Assembly (NCBI RefSeq): GCF_030272615.1
Contig: NC_081408.1
Span: 309,020,450-309,084,449, forward strand
Length of the DNA stretch: 64,000 bases
Source: Cryptomeria japonica
Lineage: Eukaryota > Streptophyta > Pinopsida > Cupressales > Cupressaceae
Direction of reading: 5' to 3'
Shown here: positions 33,601-41,251 of the stretch, in pieces
Position numbering within the stretch: position 1 is the first letter of the stretch
Layout: the number at the start of each line of letters is the position of its first letter
Notes under the pieces: generated by a model
Seen by the model: only the letters and a program-made list of their open reading frames with translations
The model's database searches: none
Told to the model about the DNA's origin: nothing
Translations under genes and position numbers: made by a program

Positions 33601-36600
33601 ATAATAATTATACATTTTCAATTATAAAAAGTAAATAATACATTAAGAGAATTATTTTTTAATATAATGACCACTTGTACAAATAAAATTATTTTAAAAC
33701 CCATAATCTAATGTTTTTCTAATTATTTTCCAACTATTATTTAATTTAATTATTTTTCAACAATTTATTCAATTAAAACTTCTATATCATTTTCGAGGGA
33801 ATATTTTTTTATTGAGCATAAAATTTGTCTATTTTCTCAACTAGTTTTTAATCAAAACTTTTATAATATTTTCCCTCATAACAATCGTCTAAATTATTAA
33901 AAAAACGAATACAATTGTCGGAAATTCCCTAACCAATAAAAGTTTATATGACTGTTGACTTTATTTCATTTTCTTTCAAATCTACACGGCAGGGCTAACT
34001 TTGTCATAGTTTGACTTTAGTTATAAAATAAAAAGGCAAGTTTCTTCCCCGTTTAAACAGCGTTGAAAATATCAACACTTGGACACGTGTGGGTTTAAAA
34101 ATATTTGGCCGGTGAAGTTTGGAATTTTATTTACTTTTAAATAAGTGCTTTTATTTTATTGATTTTGTAAGGGGGTGGGGTTGACATTGTCCCCACCAAC
34201 AGAATTTTGACGGAATAGTATAATAGATTAATGCTATAGTATAATAGATTATAGATCCTGAAAATAAAATTATAAAATGATCAAATTATCAAATTTTAAA
34301 AAAGAGAGTTGAATTTGATAAAATAATATATTACATGTCATTAGGTTTCAAATTAAATAAAAAATTTTAAAAAATTGCAAAATAATGGAATAGATGCCAT
34401 GATCATTAAAAGATCTAATTAAAAACAAAGTTCATAGAATAGTGCTCTAGATTTTATGATTGCAAAAAAAACATTGCATCAAATCGTCTAATTATAAAGA
34501 CAAATTTGATAAAATAATGCACCAAATGTTATGAGTGCAAAAATAACATTATAAGATGTTTCAAGACATCCAATAGAAAAAGATGAATTTGACAAAATGG
34601 AGCACTAAATGTCATAATTGTAGAAATAGCATCATAACACATAACAAATCTTCCAATTGAATAAAAGTAAATCTAGTGAAATGGTGCATTAAAGGCCATG
34701 ATAGCAAAAATAGCATTGAAAAATGTTTAAAATCTTCTAATAGAAAAAGGCACATTTGGTGGAATAGTGTATTGGATGCTACAATTGCAAAAACAACACT
34801 ATCAGAGATTTCAAATCCTCCAATAAAAAATAAGGCAAATTTGGCATAATGGTTCACCAAATATCATGATTACAAAATAGTATTATGTGATGATTAAGAG
34901 TGGTTTTGGATTTAATTATGTAGTATTTAGATCACCTTATGATAGGAAAAGTTGTCATTTATTCAAAAAGCTACTACAGAATTAAATCCAAAAACACTCT
35001 TAATCATAATGTTGTAAGATGTTTCATACAAAAAGGCTTATACAGCAAGCACATTATGGTCAATTTACGAGCAATTTAAGTACAAACCCAAGGCACTGTT
35101 TAAATCACTGACACACTTGTAGTTAACATGTCAATATTTACTCGAGGTCTCCACGTAAATTAAAATCATGTGACACTTTATGTTTAAGGTGCCTACCATT
35201 TACTCAAGAATCCTCAAATCTCTATATAAAATGTAAACGCAAACATAAATAACTAGTACATTGTAGTTAACATACTCACTATTTGGTAAGTAGGAGATAT
35301 TTTCCACAATGAGTCAAATTATGATATTGTTATTAGGATTCAACTCTCTAGTTTTCGAGTCAATCTCATTGATGCATGTTTCTTGAGTAGTGGTTCACAA
35401 GAACCCATCTTTCATGAGAATGAATGGTTCACTTAGCGATAATCATGAGAATGAATGACATTTGACACTAATGAACCACTTATGAAACATGGGTCAATAA
35501 GTAACACCAAGTGTATCATTCATTCTCATGTGAAACGAATTCTTGTAAACCACTACTCATGAAACATGAGTCAATAAGTAATATCAAGTGTATCTTTCAT
35601 TCTCGTAATAACACCAAGTGAACCGCTACTCATAAACATAAATCAATAAATTAGATTCACTACAAAATACCATAAAAAAAACTGTGAACAAACTTCTGAT
35701 TTAAACTACACTCAACAATCCATTATCAAGAAGAAGAAAAACGTAAAAAGCAAAAAATATACAGATAAACCAGAAACTTCAAAAACCTAGGAGGAAAAAA
35801 TAGACAGATAAACCAGAAACTTGAACGCAATGTAAAACTGTTTCAAATCCAGATACATTTGAAAGGAATTGATTTGATCACTTACCTTCTTCCTTCCACA
35901 ATCGAGCTCGTCGATGAGAATCTCCACTGCATCTCCGCCGGTAAAGCAATTGTTGAGCAGGCGCAGATTGAAGAAGCGGTCATGGATGGGCATTCTATGG
36001 CGGAGCACTTTCACCATTTTCAACAGCTCGTCATCTGTCTCCTCCTCCACATCATCATCAAAGCCATAGACGGGCACAGCCGGAGCAGAGGCAGGGCACC
36101 TCTTCTCCACCACACTCCTCAGCCGCTTCTCAAATTCCCCGCTATTCCTCAATGAATTTAGGGCAACAATACCTCCAAAGAGCTGTTCGTTGAAGAAAAT
36201 CTGAGGCACAGCGAGACTGCCGGCCTTTTCCTGCAACTCAGCCTGGCGGAGAGGATAAACATCGATGTTAATTTCCACAAATTTGAGGCGCCGTTCTCTG
36301 AAAAATGACCTAACGGCACGGCATTCGCGGCAGCTGGACCGAGAAAATAAGGTTATTCTGCCCTTCATTTCTTCCCCTTCTTCGTCTTCGTTCATTTGAA
36401 TTAGGGGAGGCCTCTTTGTGCTGTTGGATTTCGATTTGCTTTTCTCTTTTTCATCCTCTTCGGAGTCGTCTGAGTTGGACTGGAAGGAAAGCCTGCGCAG
36501 AGCGCTGGATACACTGTGCCCTCGCTCTAGGATGAATTTTTTGACCGCCGGCAGATTTATTTTTGGATTGTTCTTGTTGTTCTCGTCCTCCTCTGTGATG

Positions 36601-36725
36601 AATATTATCGGCAGCTTTTCATCGAAATTGAGAAGAATTTCCTTGGTTTCGGCTTCTGTGTGCTTCGTTTCTACTTTTTCCTCTTTGCCGGCCATGTATT
36701 GGCTGAGCACCTCCTCTGAGCCCAT
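21471..36725 (-). CDS. Glutaredoxin-DEP-DUF547 protein, six exons, 590 residues
   Basis: Minus-strand exons: 36725-35886, 25638-25583, 25354-25121, 24913-24622, 22011-21815 and 21624-21471. The lengths (840, 56, 234, 292, 197, 154) sum to 1773 bp, exactly 591 codons including TAG. Every intron starts GT and ends AG, and phases join in frame. Domains in order: a charged, Ser-rich N-terminus; glutaredoxin-like fold at about 121-195 with CREC at 132-135, the VPQIFF cis-proline region at 173-178 and a GG pair at 184-185; DEP domain at about 240-318; DUF547 from about 375 to the end (NVLALTKAERLAFFLNIYNSM, HKGYP, RAPYG, LPKAN, YSPEGV). This order is that of a plant family annotated as electron carrier/DUF547 (for example Arabidopsis At4g08550, from memory). 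Biochemical role is unproven; thiol-disulfide exchange is inferred from CxxC, and DEP suggests membrane or signalling contacts. The frame is intact despite the 10.2 kb first intron. Confidence 0.93.
21815..22011 (-). CDS. Exon 5: DUF547 C-terminal half
   Basis: Acceptor AAGCAG|GTGGCT and donor AAATG|GTGGGA. It encodes VALPKANILTLFALCSG through KRTVYLSKLLKW, matching the second half of DUF547. The open frame that starts upstream at 22095 is an extension into intron 4. Confidence 0.92.
22012..24621 (-). other. Intron 4 (2.6 kb)
   Basis: GT-AG intron of the GRX-DEP-DUF547 gene. Short plus-strand open frames in it have no recognisable content and no clear transposon was identified. Confidence 0.7.
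24622..24913 (-). CDS. Exon 4: DUF547 core
   Basis: Acceptor TTTACAG|ATATTT and donor CTTCAG|GTGAGT. It contains the DUF547 hallmark blocks KAERLAFFLNIYNSMVIHA, HKGYPDG, GGYPYSLSEIQNGILR and RAPYGLVKPF. Confidence 0.93.
25121..25354 (-). CDS. Exon 3: DEP end and linker
   Basis: Acceptor TTTTCAG|TGAAAA and donor AGAAG|GTGATT. It encodes HENEFEDGKHLYRFLEHDP, the characteristic end of a DEP domain, then a linker to DUF547 ending GIRSSEEFRR. Confidence 0.92.
25583..25638 (-). CDS. Exon 2: DEP domain middle
   Basis: A 56-bp exon between CTGCAG|GCTGTT and TCACA|GTAAGC encodes AVEIGKAIARKNFFYHLS, a typical DEP helix. It is too short to show as an open frame of its own, but is required to join exons 1 and 3 in phase. 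Confidence 0.88.
27355..27715 (+). pseudogene. Ty3/Gypsy reverse-transcriptase fossil
   Basis: From 27361 the frame reads IVSLNKITVKNHYLLPKIND (family YRALNKxTxKNxYPLPRID), then NAKYVTKLNLTSE (family AKxFTKxDLxSGYHQ). After a frame shift it reads FYLTNTPNTFTSIIN (family FGLTNAPATFxxLMN) and VVFYLDGIPVYKKTQDDHPF (family VVxYLDDILVYSKTxEEH). The catalytic YLDD is YLDG at 27646-27657. Stops and the lost Asp show it is dead. It lies antisense to the host gene in intron 1, and other Gypsy domains were not found nearby. Confidence 0.8.
27814..27960 (+). mobile_element. LTR-end fragment related to the solo LTR at 50849
   Basis: TGATGCAGGAGTAACTAAGG and CACATCACCCAAA parallel TGATGCAGGAGCATCTAGTG and TACATCACCCAAA at the start of the solo LTR at 50849. 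The similarity fades after about 60 bp, so only the start of the family is recognisable, and the right end is arbitrary. Confidence 0.4.
30383..30458 (+). repeat. Two tandem copies of a 39-bp unit
   Basis: TCATTGACAGATACTACACC and TCATTGACAAATACTACACC, each followed by TA/GGCATTTTGCAT, lie directly adjacent in intron 1. Confidence 0.6.
31250..31410 (+). repeat. Degenerate direct repeat of about 94 bp
   Basis: CCCATGAACTTACAT followed by a purine-rich AAGAAAGAGTGTGAT-type stretch recurs about 94 bp later as CCCATGAACTTACATACATA and AAAGAGGGTGATT. Confidence 0.4.
34400..34910 (+). repeat. Intronic minisatellite, about six copies of an 85-bp unit
   Basis: Each unit has the order CAAATTTGATAAAATAATGC, ACCAAATGTCATGATTGCAA, AAATAACATTAT and a TTTCAAATCTTCCAATAGA-like segment. 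Degenerate copies can be followed at about 34400, 34490, 34575, 34655, 34740 and 34825. Minus-strand open frames across it (34612-34860) merely reflect the repeat. Confidence 0.65.
34890..35007 (+). mobile_element. Hairpin (foldback) MITE-like element, 118 bp
   Basis: The left arm ATGATTAAGAGTGGTTTTGG (continuing ATTTAATTATGTAGTA) is an inverted copy of the right arm ending CACTCTTAATCAT. The arms are about 36 bp with two or three mismatches and the loop is about 46 bp. It sits at the end of the minisatellite. Coding capacity and clear target duplications are lacking. Confidence 0.6.
35371..35575 (+). repeat. Imperfect inverted repeat (foldback) in intron 1
   Basis: The left arm at about 35371-35430 (GATGCATGTTTCTTGAGTAG, then GGTTCACAAGAACCCAT) is the reverse complement of about 35515-35575 (TTCTTGTAAACCACTACTCA and GAAACATGAGTC). 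Parts of the arm also recur directly at 35470-35500 and 35575-35640, so the locus grew by several duplications. Confidence 0.55.
35886..36725 (-). CDS. Exon 1: N-terminus, glutaredoxin domain, start of DEP
   Basis: It starts MGSEEVLSQYMAGKEEK and ends ELDCGRKK with donor AAG|GTAAGTG, phase 0 after exactly 280 codons. The open frame continues 33 codons past the donor, but that extension is intron sequence without DEP similarity. This exon is clearly richer in GC than its surroundings. Confidence 0.93.
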
Positions 36726-36748
36726 GGTATTTCACAGAATGAGGATCT
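36726..36748 (-). other. 5' leader with a probable splice acceptor before the ATG
   Basis: On the minus strand TTTGTTTCTTGCAG|ATCC precedes the start codon by 21 bases, a good pyrimidine-rich acceptor. A leader intron reaching to a non-coding exon near 38.0-38.4 kb is likely; the donor is not determined. Confidence 0.45.
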
Positions 36749-36843
36749 GCAAGAAACAAAGTAAGGATTAAGATTTCGTATAAACGTTTAAAAATCGCTG
36801 AGGAAACTAAAGAAATTTAGGAGAATGAAAAAATTCAAATGAT

Positions 36844-36980
36844 CAAAGCAGTTTTGATCCAAATTTACAAATTTATGAAATTAATTGATATCACACAAAG
36901 CAGTTTTGATCCAAATTTACAAATTTATGAAATTAATTGATATCAAACAAAGCAGTTTTGATCCAAATTTACAAGTTTAT
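36844..36980 (+). repeat. Tandem repeat, 52-bp period, 2.6 copies
   Basis: CAAAGCAGTTTTGATCCAAA begins copies at 36844, 36896 and 36948, the first two nearly identical. It lies just upstream of the start codon, within the presumed leader intron. Confidence 0.8.
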
Positions 36981-37340
36981 GTTAAATAATTCGTATCACA
37001 TCTCTACCATTACAAATTTAGATTATATCATGATAAATAAACATACTGTTAAACAAATCTCACTTCAAATTTTGGTCAGGTCATATCGGTCCCTCTTCCT
37101 GCAAATATCTTATCAACAGAAAGACTGGATGGTTGCCGCAAATTCTTCATCTTTATTCTAAAAAAATCTAGTAGTTGACTATTATGGCTCGCTTATGAAT
37201 CTTAGAAAGGAGCTCTGAACACGCCAAATTAATCGGTTTTTTCACTAAAATTGAAATTGCAGTTTGCAGAGTATTTAAGTTCTTTCCATACTCTCAACCT
37301 CTTCACAGAAAACAGAACTTCAATAAAAAAAAACCAGAGA

Positions 37341-37790
37341 GGCTTCTAATTTAAGAAAACCGACTCCCAAAACAGTAGTCAAACTTAATAGCAAGAAAAC
37401 CAAACTTCTGCCTATTGCTGAGTTGCTATCACTATTTCTTTTTCTAATACTGAATCACCATTCAAGCTCTTCCTATATTTTCAACCTCTTCAAACAAACC
37501 AGATTATAAAAACAGTGGGGCTTCTAATTTGAAAACCAGCCCCTCAAGAAACAGCAATCAGACTTAATCAAACTTCTCTCTATTGCTGAATCCTTATTGG
37601 AGACCTATCCAAACTTCTGCCTATTTCTGAGTTATTTATTTATCATTACTTCTGGCAAAATTCAAACAAGCCAGATTTTAAAAAAAAAAGGGGCTTCTAA
37701 TTGGAAAACCAGCCCCTCAAAAAACAGCAGTCAGACTTAATCAAACTTCTCTCTATTGCTGAGTCCTTATTGGGGACCTATCCTCTGATC
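37341..37790 (+). repeat. Tandem repeat, about 175-bp period, three copies
   Basis: GGCTTCTAATT starts copies at 37341, 37519 and 37692. Each is followed by AAAACCAGCCCCTCAA-type and ATCAAACTTCTCTCTATTGC-type words, the second and third being closest. It lies in the presumed leader intron or promoter of the GRX-DEP-DUF547 gene. Confidence 0.75.
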
Positions 37791-38900
37791 ATCAATCACT
37801 CTGATTGAAAATAGCAAAACTGTTCATCAAAATATACAATTCATCACAATTTTTCCCAGAAAATATACCAACTCATTCACATCAACCATGAAAACATGGT
37901 AAACAAGGACCTTAATTAAAACACAGAGGATGAAAAACAGCAGCTGTATGCTTAATTCTTGAAACTGTGATCTGAATCAACCTCTTAAAAGCAGCAGCGC
38001 CGACCCAATCAAGAGCTTATTCTCCCCTGTTGCTCGTTTACAGATATTCACTTGGGCATTGGCGCACTGGTTTGAAAGGCCTGCTGTTTTAGACGTTTGG
38101 ATTCCAATTGAGAGGCTCTTATATTGCATTAAGGGATTTGAAAGTTTCAGAGAATTATGGAAGGCCGGGCAAATAGGGGTTTGAAGCTGACCGAGTATTC
38201 AACTGGGGTTGTGGGGTGGGTTTTAACGCGTCTTCTTCCTTTTGGCGTAGAATGCATCGATGCTTCTGATGCGTCTTTGTTTGAATTGATCAATTTATTA
38301 TCGGTGGAGTGACGTTCACGGGGATTTAAGTAGGAGAAACCAAAATTGGGGGACATTGTCAATCAATGGCGATTGGCACAGGGAAGCTCTTACAAATTCA
38401 ACGGCACCGTCAATTTGGCCGGTTTTCACGTCAAAAGACTTTGATCTCCACAAGTAAAATTTTATATTTGTGGGGATAATTTGGGCCATTTCTAAGATGA
38501 TGGTGCGTGATACCAATTCTCGAAGGTTTTTATTTTTCAAATCGTGATTGGATTAGGTTTCTCTTTCAAGTGATCTTGACATAACAGATCTTTTGTTTGT
38601 AATAGCTTAGTAAAGAGACTTCTAAAAGATGTATATTTACTCAATGAAAGGTAGCGATCATATTGATATTGATATTTATATAACTTGATTAAATGTACTA
38701 GAAGGAGAGAATAGTTATCACTAACTACAATTCTTCACTAGGCTTGATAGCTAAGTATTGAAAAAGGAAAGGTAAATAGTTTATATAATTTGATTGCTTG
38801 GGTTTCTATTAATGTTTATGTATTTGATAATAGTTTGGAAAGAATGGTATTATGGAGATAGTCAACTAACAATTTGTCCCTTTTTAATTAGTTGACATGC
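37791..38900 (-). promoter_or_regulatory. Presumed upstream region of the GRX-DEP-DUF547 gene
   Basis: A GC-richer stretch (about 37985-38460) stands out from AT-rich surroundings, as the first exon and promoter of a plant gene often do. No TATA box or start could be fixed. Short minus-strand open frames here (38147-38540) show no recognisable domain. Confidence 0.3.
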
Positions 38901-38910
38901 AACAATCAAA

Positions 38911-39695
38911 ATGTCAATCAATGAGTGCCTCTCCTTCATTTTTCCACCTCCAGTTTGCTCATTTTGCTCTAAAAAAGAGTCTATAAAACATGATTTTTGG
39001 TTTTGTGCATATGCCTACCAACTATGGCACTTCTTGTTTGTCACCCTCCCAACTCTTTCATGGTCTTGGAAAACTGCACTTCTTGGACTTTCCTCTCGCC
39101 ACAATGTAATCACCCAATCTTTGAGGCAAGTCATTATTAACTTCATCTAGAGGTTAAGATACCTAGTTGTTTTTTCTCAGTCCTTTTTTCCCCTTCAAAT
39201 TGAAGTCCAAATGATTGTTCAAGCTTGACCTTTCATATTAACATTCTACAAAAGGCTCCTTAGTTAAACTCAACTCATATTGGAACTTTACATAACATTC
39301 AAGCTCAAATTAAGAAGTATCAAGAGAATTGTAGCAATCCAATTCCGAAGACAATGCCAATTGTTGGCCTAGTGACAATAGTGTGCATACTTATTGAGGT
39401 TGATTGGATCTACAAAGGTTTTTGGATCCTTGTTCCTGCTTGCAAGAAGATGTTGTTGTTGTTCTTTTTTGCTTGTTGTAGCTGCTATAATGTTTTCAAT
39501 AGCTGATTTTATGTTGTTGCTATGCATGATCTTGTTGCTTTGCAACATCCTGTTGCTTTGTAGTTGTATATGTTACTAGTCTATAAGAAAACGTTTGCAT
39601 TGTTGCCTATTGTTGTTTTCTGTTCAACAGTTGAACAACAAAAAATTTAGCTTTTTAATCTTGTAATTTCTTTTTCTTTATCCAATTAAAAAAAA
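38911..39695 (+). pseudogene. 5'-truncated LINE 3' end with zf-RVT remnant
   Basis: The first 80 codons contain PPPVCSFCSKKESIKHDFWFC then AYAYQLWHFLF. This is the CxxC...HxxxxC plus W pattern of the zinc-binding domain that ends plant LINE ORF2 proteins (zf-RVT), followed by a broken WSW-containing stretch. Downstream a T/G-rich 3' region (39400-39660, with repeated TTGTTGCT words) ends at CCAATTAAAAAAAAG, a likely poly(A) tail near 39685-39695. Endonuclease and reverse transcriptase are missing. Confidence 0.6.
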
Positions 39696-39887
39696 GTTTA
39701 ATATAGTTGAATCTCTCAAAAATGAAAAGGGTGCTTCCTTAATGCATTAATGTGTTGAGAAATGTGAAACTTGGTTCTATTTTAAATGTCATGCCATATA
39801 TTTTGGTGGTAATCTCACATCTTGTGTATTGTCCCTCCTTGACATACTCTTCTTTTGATGCATTGTTAGGCATTTATGGATATGTTT

Positions 39888-40525
39888 AGACTCATCTATG
39901 ATACTCTTGGTAGTTGATTATGGTTTTGATTATGTTTTGATGATAAACATTTCATGTGACAGATGATACATTATGTTTTATGTGGATGATGATATATACT
40001 CAGTACTATGTTGATGTTGAGATTTATGTTTGGTTACTTATGCGTATTCGGTGATTTATATTTACTTATGATGTTATCATGCTATGTGTTAACATTACTT
40101 CATGATTATATTGAATATGGTGATGTTATTCATTATGAAGTGTCTTTATTATGATGTATTGCTATTATGGACGTGGAAGGGACGATGTCATACCACTCAT
40201 TGTGAGTGGGGTGTGACGTTGTGATTCTTTTTTCACCTATGTGTCTACTTTTTGAGTGTGTGTGTGTGTGTGTGTGTGTGTTGTGCATAGATGTTTGGTG
40301 TTATGCAAGAATGCAGGTAGTAGACATTGACTCCACCTGGCTTCACACGTCTAAGCGTGTCTATAATCCTAGTGGCAAGTTGAAAGGGATAATGATATGA
40401 TGTCCTAACACACTCTAGATCTAGTCGATACCTTATCAGTTCTAGTATTTCGATTATGCGGCATTTTATTTGATTATTATGTTGGGTTGATTTTATTAAG
40501 TTATGGTTTATAATTAATTAATAAT
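39888..40525 (+). repeat. 637-bp repeat unit, copy 1
   Basis: It starts AGACTCATCTATGATACTCT and ends AATTAATTAATAAT. Nearly the same sequence recurs at 40616-41251, and a diverged inverted copy lies at about 2330-1690. It contains a (TG)n tract and the landmark GTAGACATTGACTCCACCTG. No coding sequence; apparent small frames around the landmark are conserved only because the repeat is duplicated. Confidence 0.85.
40256..40281 (+). repeat. (TG)n microsatellite
   Basis: An uninterrupted run of about 13 TG units. The equivalent place in the second repeat copy (about 40978-41005) has a shorter, interrupted TG/CG run. Confidence 0.85.
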
Positions 40526-40615
40526 CTAGTAATTCATAATCAAATTGGCTCCCATACAATAATATGCATGGATTTCTAGAATTGCTTAATTAGACTTTCG
40601 ATGGATTTATGTGAT
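40526..40615 (+). repeat. 90-bp spacer block, rearranged copy of 42605-42751
   Basis: Its first half (CTAGTAATTCATAATCAAAT...) is the inverted copy of 42713-42751, whereas its second half (ATGGATTTCTAGAATTGCTT...) is a direct copy of 42605-42652. Confidence 0.7.
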
Positions 40616-41251
40616 AGACTTATCTATGATACTCTTGGTAGTTGATTTTGGTTTTGATTATGTTTTGATGATAGACATTTCATGTGACAGATGATACATT
40701 ATGTTTTATGTGGATGATGATATACTCGATACTATGTTGATGTTGAGTTTTATGTTTGGTTACCTATGCGTATTCGTTGATTTATATTTACTTATGATGT
40801 TTTCATGCTATGTGCTAACATTACTTCATGATTATATTGAATATAATGATGTTATTGATGATAAAGTGTCTTTATTATGATGTATTGCTATTATGGGTGT
40901 GGAAGGGACGATGTCATACCACTCATTGTGAGTGGGGTGTGACGTTGCGATTCTTTTTTCACCTATGTGTTTACTCTATGTGTGTGTATGTGTGTGCGCG
41001 CGTGTGTTGTGCACGAATGTGTGGTGTAATGCAAGAATGCAGGTAGTAGACATTGACTCCACCTGGATTCACATGTCTGAGCATGTCTCTAATCCCAGTG
41101 GCAAGTTGAAAGGGAGAATGATATAATGTCCTACCACACTCTAGATCTAGTCGATACCTTGTCATGTCTAGTATTTCGATTATGCGGTATTTTATTTAAT
41201 TATTATGTTGGGTTGATTTTATTAAGTTATGGTTTATAATTAATTAATAAT
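40616..41251 (+). repeat. 637-bp repeat unit, copy 2
   Basis: A near-identical duplicate of 39888-40525, separated from it by 90 bp. Differences are scattered substitutions and the TG tract. Confidence 0.85.

Larger units (their letters stand above)
25639..35885 (-). other. Intron 1 (10.2 kb), repeat-laden
   Basis: GT-AG intron that splits the DEP domain between exons 1 and 2. It contains a Gypsy reverse-transcriptase fossil (27355-27715), an LTR-end fragment (27814), short tandem duplications (30383, 31250), a minisatellite (34400-34910), a hairpin element (34890-35007) and a foldback (35371-35575). The segment 27950-28930 is less AT-rich, but I could not assign it. 28930-34200 shows no gene. 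Confidence 0.8.

Noticed and set aside
34612-34860. Minus-strand frame with repeated FALFFIGGF / CLFLLEDF-like segments
   Set aside because: It is the translation of the 85-bp minisatellite, not a gene.
36418-36771. 117-codon plus-strand frame opposite exon 1
   Set aside because: Shadow of the GC-rich coding exon on the minus strand; its Ser/Phe/Leu composition mirrors the Glu/Lys/Ser codons of the real protein.
40932-41126. Frame conserved between two loci (40206-40400 and here), with cysteine/valine run
   Set aside because: Conservation is explained by the DNA duplication; the cysteine-valine run is a translated TG microsatellite.
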